Positions 1 through 6,072 of a DNA stretch of 6,908 bases are shown here, piece by piece. This DNA comes from CAZIWJ01 sp964542855. Lineage in GTDB: Bacteria; Bacteroidota; Bacteroidia; Cytophagales; Cyclobacteriaceae. The translations under genes were made by a program, and so were the position numbers. The number at the start of each line of letters is the position of its first letter. The stretch's first letter is position 1. The stretch covers positions 1 to 6,908 of the forward strand of contig CAZIWJ010000200.1 in assembly GCA_964542855.1 (NCBI GenBank). Reading direction: 5' to 3'. The notes beneath the pieces are model-generated. The model searched no databases. It saw only the letters and a list, made by a program, of their open reading frames with translations, and had not been told where the DNA came from.

Positions 1-1
1 T

Positions 2-1654
2 TCCTTACCTCATCCGGGTAACGCTGCAAACAGAACGGCTACACCAATTGATAACGCTTCGCTTCAGCAGGAAATAGCCATAAAAAATGCCTTGCTGAAC
101 CTTTGCGAAAAGGTGGGAGGTACCGGTAGCTTCAACTGGAACCTGCAAACCAATTGCATATCCTGTTCGCCCGGATTACTCAATATCCTGGCGATCAAGG
201 CAGACAATTTCAACGGTAACCTCCAAACCCTGATCGACTGTACGCACAAGGAAGATTTGCCCCTGGTGCGTTTTACCGTTGAAAAAATACTCGCGGAGAA
301 AAAAAGTTCGCACGAACTGAACCTGCCTACCTCCTGGCGAATTGTTGGTCCGAATAAAGAAATAACGCTCATAAAAATTGAAAACGAGTTACTCTTTAAT
401 CAGCAAGGGGGCGTTGCCCACATAATTGGGGTGGTGCACGATATTACGGAGCAGGTAGATAATCGTAAGGCTTTGATGAGAGAAAAATCCTTGCTGGAAA
501 GTGCCGGCAAGGTAGCCAAATTCGGAAGCTGGGAGTATGATGTAGAAGAAAATTACGAAAGTATTGCTGAGAGCGTACCCGGAGTAGTCCTTCAGTATAA
601 ACACAACCCCGATGGTACCGACGAGCTGTTGTACCTCAACCAACAGGTAGAGGAAATTCACGAAATTCCCGTAGAGGAAGCATTGAACGATATTTCCCTA
701 ATGTGGGAAGCTATTCATCCGGATGATGTGGAAGGCTTTACTAACTCTGTACGGCATTCGGCCGAAACCCTCACTTACTGGGAAATGGAATTCCGGATCA
801 TTAGCCGGGGCGGTAAAACCAAGTGGTTAAGGGGAAAGGGAACCCCTAAAGAAACAGAAACTGGTGCAGTAATATGGAACACTATTCTTATAGACATCAC
901 TTCACTAAAGGAAATAACCCGGCACTTAACGAAGAAAAATGCCGAAGCAGAAGAAATAAACCGGCAACTTCGGAATATTAACGAACAGTTAGATACCTTC
1001 GTGTATCGCGTTTCGCACGATCTGCGAGCACCCATTGCATCTTCTATCGGGCTTACCCAACTGAGCCTGCATTCCAACAACTTAGATGAAATGCATCAGT
1101 ACGATGAAATGGAGCTGAAAAGCCTTACCCGCCTCGACAACTTTATCCAGGATATCCTGAACTTTTCCCGTAACGCCCGGCTTGAAGTTGCCCGGGAACC
1201 CGTAGACATCTGCGAATTGATTGTTGATATTATTGGCGATAATCAGGCTAAAATCGATGAAGCCGGCGTAAAAGTATCGTATGAGGTAAACGGAAATAAA
1301 ACGTTTATCTCTGATCGCCTGAGAGTTCAGACCATTCTTAAAAACCTCATCTCCAATGCTATTAAATACCAGCAGCCTAATTCCGATAATCCGCAGGTTA
1401 ATGTTACCATTTCAGTGAGCAATACGCAGGCTACTATAATAATTGCCGATAACGGCATTGGCATCAGGAAAGAACATCAACCCGATATATTCAAGATGTT
1501 TTACCGGGCTACCGAATTAAATGTGGGTTCCGGGTTAGGATTATACATTGTAAAGGATTGTGTGGATAAACTAAAGGGCACGCTTACTTTTAACAGTGAA
1601 TACCGGAAAGGGTCTACCTTTACCGTAGTGCTCCCCCATTCAAACGCTAACTAA
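2..1654 (+). CDS. PAS-domain sensor histidine kinase, 5' end outside the window
   Basis: The frame is open from base 2 with no stop, and sensible PAS-like sequence continues to the left of the first in-frame TTG (92), so the true start lies outside the window. Visible: 550 residues (numbered from base 2), stop TAA at 1652. Order: PAS_3-like domain about 38-150, ending in the usual GVVHDITE; an isolated PAS start (AKFGSWEYDVEEN, about 172-184); a full PAS about 185-303, with IHPDD and ending ILIDITSLKE; a charged, probably coiled-coil linker about 305-332; HisKA with RVSHDLRAP and phospho-acceptor His339 (codon 1016-1018); HATPase_c with N box NLISNAIKY (448-456), G1 DNGIGI (483-488), F box IFKMFYRA (496-503) and G2 GSGLGL (509-514). 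All catalytic boxes look intact. The family autophosphorylates on His and passes phosphate to a response regulator. No membrane segment and no receiver domain or regulator gene are visible, so the partner and signal are unknown. The visible part looks cytoplasmic. Confidence 0.95.
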   Translation, partial: SLPHPGNAANRTATPIDNASLQQEIAIKNALLNLCEKVGGTGSFNWNLQTNCISCSPGLLNILAIKADNFNGNLQTLIDCTHKEDLPLVRFTVEKILAEKKSSHELNLPTSWRIVGPNKEITLIKIENELLFNQQGGVAHIIGVVHDITEQVDNRKALMREKSLLESAGKVAKFGSWEYDVEENYESIAESVPGVVLQYKHNPDGTDELLYLNQQVEEIHEIPVEEALNDISLMWEAIHPDDVEGFTNSVRHSAETLTYWEMEFRIISRGGKTKWLRGKGTPKETETGAVIWNTILIDITSLKEITRHLTKKNAEAEEINRQLRNINEQLDTFVYRVSHDLRAPIASSIGLTQLSLHSNNLDEMHQYDEMELKSLTRLDNFIQDILNFSRNARLEVAREPVDICELIVDIIGDNQAKIDEAGVKVSYEVNGNKTFISDRLRVQTILKNLISNAIKYQQPNSDNPQVNVTISVSNTQATIIIADNGIGIRKEHQPDIFKMFYRATELNVGSGLGLYIVKDCVDKLKGTLTFNSEYRKGSTFTVVLPHSNAN

Positions 1655-1698
1655 ATACAAATAACCCTGCTTGTTTAGGGAAGTACTCCTCTAACAGG
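1655..1698. other. convergent intergenic gap, no clear terminator
   Basis: This 44-bp space lies between the stop of the histidine kinase (TAA, 1652-1654) and the stop of murF-alr (TAA on the minus strand, 1701-1699). It contains a weak four-base stem (CCCT at 1665-1668 with AGGG at 1677-1680). A second short inverted repeat, CTAAC/GTTAG at 1691-1702, overlaps the murF-alr stop codon. Neither has a GC-rich stem followed by a T-run in either direction, so I do not call an intrinsic terminator, although transcription from both sides must end near here. Confidence 0.6.
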
Positions 1699-4173
1699 TT
1701 AGGCCGTATAGTATACCCGCCGCACCCGTTCGCTGATATTAGTAAGTACTTCGTACGGAATAGTACCCAGGGCTTTGGCCAGGGTAGTAACCGATTGCTG
1801 CTCACCAAATATTTCTACCGGATCGCCGGGCATGGCTTCCGGAATATGGGTTACATCCACCATCGTCATGTCCATGCAAACGTTACCAATTACCGGGGCC
1901 GGTTTCCCATGAATGAATACCGAAGCCCTGCCTTTGCTGAACCCCCGGCTGAACCCGTCGGCATAGCCGATAGCAATGGTGGCCGTTCGCAAATCCGACT
2001 CAGCTTTTCCGGCCCGGCTATACCCGATGGTTTCTCCCTTTGAAATGTCTTTAACCTGTGAAATTACCGTTTTCAGTGCGCTGATCGGGCGCAAGGCGTC
2101 AGGAAACATCTGGTTTACCTCCACTCCGTACAGCCCAATTCCCAATCGAACCATATCGTAGTGGTACTCCGGAAAACGAAGAATGCCGGCCGAGTTCACC
2201 ACGTGCCGGGTAGGGGCATAGCCCAGGGCCTGTTTAATTTGTTCGTAAGCGATGCGGTACCGGCTGGCCTGTTCCCTTGAAAAAGCATTGTGGGTTTCTT
2301 CATCGGCCCCCACCAGGTGGGTGAATACTGATGCTACTTTTACCTGCTCCATTCCGGTAAGCTGTTGGCAAAGCCCATCCACTTCTTCCGGCATAAAGCC
2401 AAGCCGGTGCATACCGGTATCTATCTTAATGTGAATGGCCAGAGGGCTATCGGGTGGTTCATTGGCAATAGCTTCTTTTAAGCTTTGCAGTTGGGAAAAA
2501 TTAGATATTTCAGGCTCCAGCCGGTGGGCCATGATCTGGCTGAAATTGTTCGGGGCCGGGTTCAGTATGAGGATGGGAATACTAATGCCATTCTTCCTGA
2601 GCGATACCGCCTCATCGGTGTAAGCCACCGCTAAATAATCGACCCGGTGAAACTGCAGGTGGCTGGCAATTTCAAAACTACCTCCGCCGTAAGAAAACGC
2701 TTTTACCATCACCATTACTTTGGTACCGGCCTTTAAACGACTGCGGTAAAAGTTCAGGTTATGGGTTAAGGCATCGAGGTTAACAGACAGCGTGGTGCGG
2801 TGAATTTTCCGGGTTAGCCGTTGTACTACTTTCTCCAGGCCATACAGGCGAGCCCCTTTTACCAGGACAACTGCATTTTTCAACTGCCGGGCTACGTCCG
2901 ATTCCAGGAAATGCTTTACGTCTGCAAAACAATAGGCCGGTATAGCAAACTGGTGCTGCTGTTCACTGATGGCCTCACCAATACCCACCAGCAGGTTTAC
3001 CCCGTTAGCCTGCACTCGCTCGGCTACCTGCCGGTACAGTTCGGGGGCAGGCTTTCCTGTTTCCAGGAGATCTGATATGATTGCGGCTTTATACTCCCGC
3101 TGTTTTTGCTGGTGAAGAAAGTCGAGGGCAATTTGCAGCCCGGCCAGGTCATTGCTGTAACTATCGTCGATCAGGTAACAATTATTAATTCCTTCTTTCA
3201 TCTCGAGTCGCATCGAGAGTGGCTTCAGCCGAAGCATTCCTTCCCGGATAACTTCCGTGGAGAACCCCTCGTACAGCATGTAAACGATAATGTGGATGCA
3301 GTTTTCCAGCGAGGCTTCATCCGTAAAGGGGCATTGAAAAGAAGCCTCTTTATTATTCTCGTACTCAAAGGTAAGGGTGGTATGCTGATGGTTACTCTTA
3401 AAAGTAACGTAAGCATAAACCGGGGTAGGGGTATCATTCCGGGTAGTCCAGATTACCGGCCGGGCTCCACTCCGGGCAGCCAGTGCCTGCTTTATTTCCG
3501 GGTATTCGGCCCGGTAAATCACGTAAGCTGCCTTGCTAAACAGCCGGGCTTTTTCGTTAGCTTTTTCCTGTTTGTTGCTGAACCCTTCGTCGTGTGCCGA
3601 GCCGATATTGGTAAATATTCCTGCTGTAGGCTGAATGATCTTCTCCAGCCGGTGCATTTCGTCCTTACGGGAAATACCGGCTTCAACCAGGGCCAGGTCG
3701 TGCTCGCCAGCCATGCCCCACACAGACAGCGGAACCCCCAGTTGGGAATTATAACTGCCCGGGCTTTTCATTACTTTGCAATGAGGGGCCAGCATCTGGC
3801 CCAGCCATTCTTTTACGATGGTTTTCCCGTTGCTGCCGCTAATTCCTACCACCGGGTAAGTAAACTGCCCCCGATGAAAAGCGGCCAGCTGTTGCAGGGC
3901 GAGCAGCGTATCGGGCACCTGGATAACATTAGCCTCAGGTAAAACCGGAATATCCTGCCGGCTAACCACAAACTGCCGAACCCCCTGTTCGTGCAGGGCA
4001 GCCAGGTAATCGTGCCCGTTGTGGTTAGGGCCCTGTAAAGCAAAAAACAGACTCCCATCCGAAGAAACAGCCTTTCTGCTATCGGTGAGGAGGTGAGTAA
4101 TCGCTCTTTCTGAAAAGAAACTGGTAACTTCACCGGAAAGAATGTCGGGTAAGTCTGAAAAATTAATCATCAC
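1699..4173 (-). CDS. murF-alr: bifunctional MurF / alanine racemase fusion
   Basis: Two peptidoglycan enzymes in one 824-residue cytoplasmic protein. Residues 1-455 are a Mur ligase: N-terminal uridine-binding part with TDSRKAV (30-36) and LFFALQGPNHNGHDY (42-56), ATP P-loop GISGSNGKT (110-118), SYNSQLGVPLSVW (140-152), TNIGSAHDEGF (188-198), and C-terminal DDSYSND (336-342). MurF joins D-Ala-D-Ala to the UDP-MurNAc-tripeptide. Residues 456-824 are a PLP alanine racemase: MVKAFSYG with PLP lysine Lys491, KIDTGMHRLGF (583-593), MVRLGIGLYG with PLP-contacting Arg676, catalytic Tyr718 in IGYSRAG, and CMD (766-768). The PLP motif differs from the textbook VKANAYG, but the lysine is kept. Residue roles are by analogy with the Geobacillus enzyme. 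The first codons are GTG-ATG. ATG at 4170-4168 is an equally good start, 4 nt after the upstream csaA stop, which suggests translational coupling. The fusion is known in Bacteroidota. Both halves look complete and active. Confidence 0.97.
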   Translation of the reverse strand: MMINFSDLPDILSGEVTSFFSERAITHLLTDSRKAVSSDGSLFFALQGPNHNGHDYLAALHEQGVRQFVVSRQDIPVLPEANVIQVPDTLLALQQLAAFHRGQFTYPVVGISGSNGKTIVKEWLGQMLAPHCKVMKSPGSYNSQLGVPLSVWGMAGEHDLALVEAGISRKDEMHRLEKIIQPTAGIFTNIGSAHDEGFSNKQEKANEKARLFSKAAYVIYRAEYPEIKQALAARSGARPVIWTTRNDTPTPVYAYVTFKSNHQHTTLTFEYENNKEASFQCPFTDEASLENCIHIIVYMLYEGFSTEVIREGMLRLKPLSMRLEMKEGINNCYLIDDSYSNDLAGLQIALDFLHQQKQREYKAAIISDLLETGKPAPELYRQVAERVQANGVNLLVGIGEAISEQQHQFAIPAYCFADVKHFLESDVARQLKNAVVLVKGARLYGLEKVVQRLTRKIHRTTLSVNLDALTHNLNFYRSRLKAGTKVMVMVKAFSYGGGSFEIASHLQFHRVDYLAVAYTDEAVSLRKNGISIPILILNPAPNNFSQIMAHRLEPEISNFSQLQSLKEAIANEPPDSPLAIHIKIDTGMHRLGFMPEEVDGLCQQLTGMEQVKVASVFTHLVGADEETHNAFSREQASRYRIAYEQIKQALGYAPTRHVVNSAGILRFPEYHYDMVRLGIGLYGVEVNQMFPDALRPISALKTVISQVKDISKGETIGYSRAGKAESDLRTATIAIGYADGFSRGFSKGRASVFIHGKPAPVIGNVCMDMTMVDVTHIPEAMPGDPVEIFGEQQSVTTLAKALGTIPYEVLTNISERVRRVYYTA

Positions 4174-4174
4174 G

Positions 4175-4513
4175 TTAAAATAAGCGACTACCGTTAGGCA
4201 CTTTGCGTTCTACCCCGGCCAGTACAATGTTGCCATCTTCGTTGGGAAAGCCGGTAACCAGCACTTCCGACATGAAACCGGCGATTTGTTTTTCAGGAAA
4301 ATTGCACACACAAATAACCTGCCGGTTCAGCAGTTGTTCCCGGGTGTAAAGTGCCGTAATCTGGGCACTCGATTTTTTAACGCCCAGGTGGGGCCCCAGG
4401 TCTACCCACACCTGGTAGGCCGGTTTTCGGGCTTCGGGAAAATATTCCACCCGGGTAATAGTTCCGGCGCGGATTTCCACTTTCTCGAATGCTTTCCAAC
4501 TGATTGTTTCCAT
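4175..4513 (-). CDS. csaA: CsaA-type tRNA-binding / chaperone-like protein
   Basis: A 112-residue protein made of a single OB-fold tRNA-binding domain of the EMAP-II/CsaA type. Diagnostic stretches are FEKVEIRAGTI (9-19), FPEARKPAYQ (25-34), GVKKSSAQITALYTREQL (44-61), NFPEKQIAGFMSEVLVTGF (71-89) and KVPNGSRLF at the C-terminus. The length fits CsaA, about 110 residues. CsaA proteins are small homodimers that bind tRNA and have been linked to protein export and chaperone activity; the precise role in this phylum is not settled. The frame extends up to a TTG at 4576, but those 21 extra residues resemble no family N-terminus, while the ATG at 4513 gives METISWKAFEKVEIRAG, the expected beginning. 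No Shine-Dalgarno sequence is seen. The TAA stop (4177-4175) sits 1 nt before the GTG and 4 nt before the ATG of murF-alr, so the two genes are almost certainly co-transcribed. Confidence 0.93.
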   Translation of the reverse strand: METISWKAFEKVEIRAGTITRVEYFPEARKPAYQVWVDLGPHLGVKKSSAQITALYTREQLLNRQVICVCNFPEKQIAGFMSEVLVTGFPNEDGNIVLAGVERKVPNGSRLF

Positions 4514-4594
4514 AAAGTACAAGTTAACAGGGCCGTGATAAAAATGGCAGCCTGAAAAGCGAAAATGAACGCCCAACGAGTAAATTACTACTAA
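4514..4594 (-). other. 81-bp gap between permease and csaA
   Basis: On the minus strand this is the spacer between the permease stop (TAA, 4597-4595) and the csaA ATG (4513). I see no terminator hairpin with a T-run and no convincing -33/-7 promoter, so read-through from the permease is possible. A weak promoter cannot be excluded. The sequence close to the csaA start is T-rich and lacks a Shine-Dalgarno motif. Confidence 0.5.
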
Positions 4595-5869
4595 TTACAG
4601 CTTGCTGTTAATCCAGTAGGTAACCGCTCCTACTCCTATAATTCCCAGGCCGATGAGGCTTTCTACCGGCCGGTCGTACAGCATAAAAGTCAAAATCCAG
4701 AGGCTGAAAAGAATATACACCAGTTGCAGTACCGGGAACAGCGGGCTTTTAAAGCCCGCTTCACTCCTTCTTTTATTGAACAGCGCAGCTACTACCGTAA
4801 GCGTATTCATCAGCTGCAGTACAAACCCGGTGTACAGGAGTACCTGCTCAAACGTGCCGGTGAGCACAAAAAATATGCTAATAGCCACGTGCAGCCAAAG
4901 CGCCCGCTGGGGAATATTATTTGCGTTGGTTTTCCTTAATACCTTCCATAACCTAAACTCCCGGGCCATGCTGTAAGTAACCCTGGGGCCAATCCACACA
5001 TACCCGCTAATGGTAGCTATTAATTGAAGCGCAATAAATAAACTCACGTACCGACCGCCGGAACCCAGCACATTATCGAAAGCAATGGTAGCCACCTGAA
5101 CCTTTCCCACCAACTCATTAACCGAAGCATGACGGAGCAGGATATATTGCACAAAAACGTAGAAAACGGTTACGGTAAGCGTACCCAGGATCAGCGCCCG
5201 GGGCAGGCTGCGTTTCACATCGTCTATTTCTTCCACAATGTAGGCGGAAGCATTCCAGCCGGTGTAGGCATAAGTTACAAATACCAGCGACACGGCGTAA
5301 CCCGGCCTGGTTACTTCGCTAAGCCAGCCTTTACTAAAATTGAGGGCTGCTTCGTTATAAGGGGCGTAGTACAACCCGATGCCGATCAGCACCAGCAAAA
5401 AACTGATTTTCAGGATAGTAAACAGGTTATGAAAGTTACTGCTCTGCTTTAAACTGAGGGAGTGGAACAGGCCGGTTAGTAAAATAATGCCAATGGCCAG
5501 GCTGCTGCCGTAAGGAACATTAAAGGGTTGCAGGTAGTCGGTCATGGCAATGGCTGCTAAAGCCACCGGTGCACTGAAGCCCACAATGAGCGAAGCCCAG
5601 GCCGTTAAATACCCAAGCAGCGGGTGAAAGATGCGGCTCAGGAAAATATATTCTCCCCCCGATTCATTAAAAGTTGTACCCAGTTCAGCGTAGGTGAAGG
5701 CCCCGAACAGCGATAGCAATCCGCCGATTACCCAGAGCAACAGGATGCTGTACGTATTTTCTGCGCTGGCCAGCTGATAACCCAAACTGGTGAATACCCC
5801 GGTTCCAATCATGTTGGCAACCACCAGCGCCATGGCGGTTTTCCAGGAAATTTTAGACAGGTTTTTCAA
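4595..5869 (-). CDS. amino-acid permease, APC superfamily (LAT-like)
   Basis: A 424-residue inner-membrane transporter with about 12 predicted helices, roughly at 11-31, 40-62, 84-110, 122-140, 148-168, 188-210, 223-245, 272-292, 324-340, 342-364, 376-397 and 402-420. Family signatures: the broken TM1 motif NMIGTGVF (19-26), whose GTG backbone usually binds the substrate's amino-acid group; YAELGTTFNESGGEYIFL (60-77) before TM3; the TM6 stretch TYAYTGWNASAYIVEEID (199-216); and the cytoplasmic FKSPLFP (373-379) before TM11. APC members move amino acids by proton symport or exchange; the substrate cannot be told from sequence. The start is a TTG (5869-5867), giving MKNLSKISWKTAMALVV, a normal APC N-terminus. 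No in-frame ATG exists between the upstream stop (TAA, 5914-5912) and this TTG. An out-of-frame ATG lies 16 nt upstream. It heads the minus-strand block with csaA and murF-alr and is divergent from the thiolase gene. Confidence 0.94.
   Translation of the reverse strand: MKNLSKISWKTAMALVVANMIGTGVFTSLGYQLASAENTYSILLLWVIGGLLSLFGAFTYAELGTTFNESGGEYIFLSRIFHPLLGYLTAWASLIVGFSAPVALAAIAMTDYLQPFNVPYGSSLAIGIILLTGLFHSLSLKQSSNFHNLFTILKISFLLVLIGIGLYYAPYNEAALNFSKGWLSEVTRPGYAVSLVFVTYAYTGWNASAYIVEEIDDVKRSLPRALILGTLTVTVFYVFVQYILLRHASVNELVGKVQVATIAFDNVLGSGGRYVSLFIALQLIATISGYVWIGPRVTYSMAREFRLWKVLRKTNANNIPQRALWLHVAISIFFVLTGTFEQVLLYTGFVLQLMNTLTVVAALFNKRRSEAGFKSPLFPVLQLVYILFSLWILTFMLYDRPVESLIGLGIIGVGAVTYWINSKL
4740..4760. 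repeat. perfect 21-nt inverted repeat inside the permease gene
   Basis: The arms are AGCGGGCTTT (4740-4749) and AAAGCCCGCT (4751-4760), with a single central base at 4750. All 10 arm positions pair. In the permease mRNA this could fold into a GC-rich 9-bp stem with a 3-nt loop, within the codons for EAGFKSPL at residues 370-377. No T-run follows it in the mRNA direction, so it is not a standard terminator. On the plus strand it is followed by a pyrimidine-rich stretch (4761-4775). Confidence 0.85.
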
Positions 5870-5899
5870 AAGGATGCCGTTCCATTCTTGTAAAAAGCG

Positions 5900-5931
5900 G
5901 CAAGATAGTATTTATCAACCCTTTTTCGAAA
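5900..5931 (-). promoter_or_regulatory. candidate Bacteroidota-type promoter for the permease
   Basis: On the minus strand, TTTC (5931-5928) is followed after 20 nt by TATCTTGC (5907-5900), against the phylum consensus TTTG, 19-21 nt, TAnnTTTG. One base of the -33 box and two of the -7 box differ. Transcription would begin near 5894, leaving a leader of about 25 nt before the TTG start. The match is weak. It is favoured mainly by its position. Confidence 0.22.
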
Positions 5932-5975
5932 TAACTTAACCGGCTGCTACACCAGAAAGAAAAAATATGATGCAT

Positions 5976-6050
5976 GCATACTTTCCATATTGTCCGAATC
6001 TCCCTATCTTTCATTAATTTTAACCGTTGCTGCTATACTGGATAGTATGC
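5976..6050. repeat. separated inverted repeat flanking the candidate thiolase promoter
   Basis: GCATACTTTCC (5976-5986) and GGATAGTATGC (6040-6050) are reverse complements at 10 of 11 positions, with centres 64 bp apart. The core GATAGTAT also occurs exactly at 5904-5911, beside the permease start region, so the divergent region holds three related sites. They could be operators for a regulator acting on one or both genes. A 9-of-11 match (5413-5423) inside the permease gene shows that chance copies also occur. Confidence 0.35.
5982..6012 (+). promoter_or_regulatory. candidate Bacteroidota-type promoter for the thiolase gene
   Basis: TTTC (5982-5985) is followed after 19 nt by TATCTTTC (6005-6012), against the consensus TTTG, 19-21 nt, TAnnTTTG. 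Each box differs only at its final G. Transcription would begin near 6018, giving a leader of about 55 nt before the ATG at 6073. The left copy of the inverted motif (5976-5986) overlaps the -33 box, and the right copy (6040-6050) lies in the leader. Confidence 0.35.
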
Positions 6051-6072
6051 CGACTAAATAATTCAGATCATT

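Noticed and set aside
1665..1680. CCCT/AGGG hairpin as a terminator after the histidine kinase
   Set aside because: The stem is only four base pairs with an eight-base loop and no T-run follows.
1691..1702. CTAAC/GTTAG inverted repeat at the murF-alr stop codon
   Set aside because: The centre is only two bases, so a real hairpin would keep just four A/T-rich pairs. No T-run follows on either strand.
3106..3942. Long open frame (about 278 codons) on the plus strand opposite murF-alr
   Set aside because: The opposite strand encodes an unmistakable Mur ligase with intact motifs. The plus-strand product has no recognisable domain and is best explained by codon bias of the real gene.
4514..4576. 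N-terminal extension of CsaA to the TTG at 4576
   Set aside because: The extra 21 residues have no similarity to the family N-terminus, and the ATG at 4513 gives a protein of standard CsaA length.
4665..4674. ACCGGCCGGT palindrome in the permease gene
   Set aside because: CCGG-containing strings are common throughout this window, so a 10-base palindrome of this composition is not remarkable.
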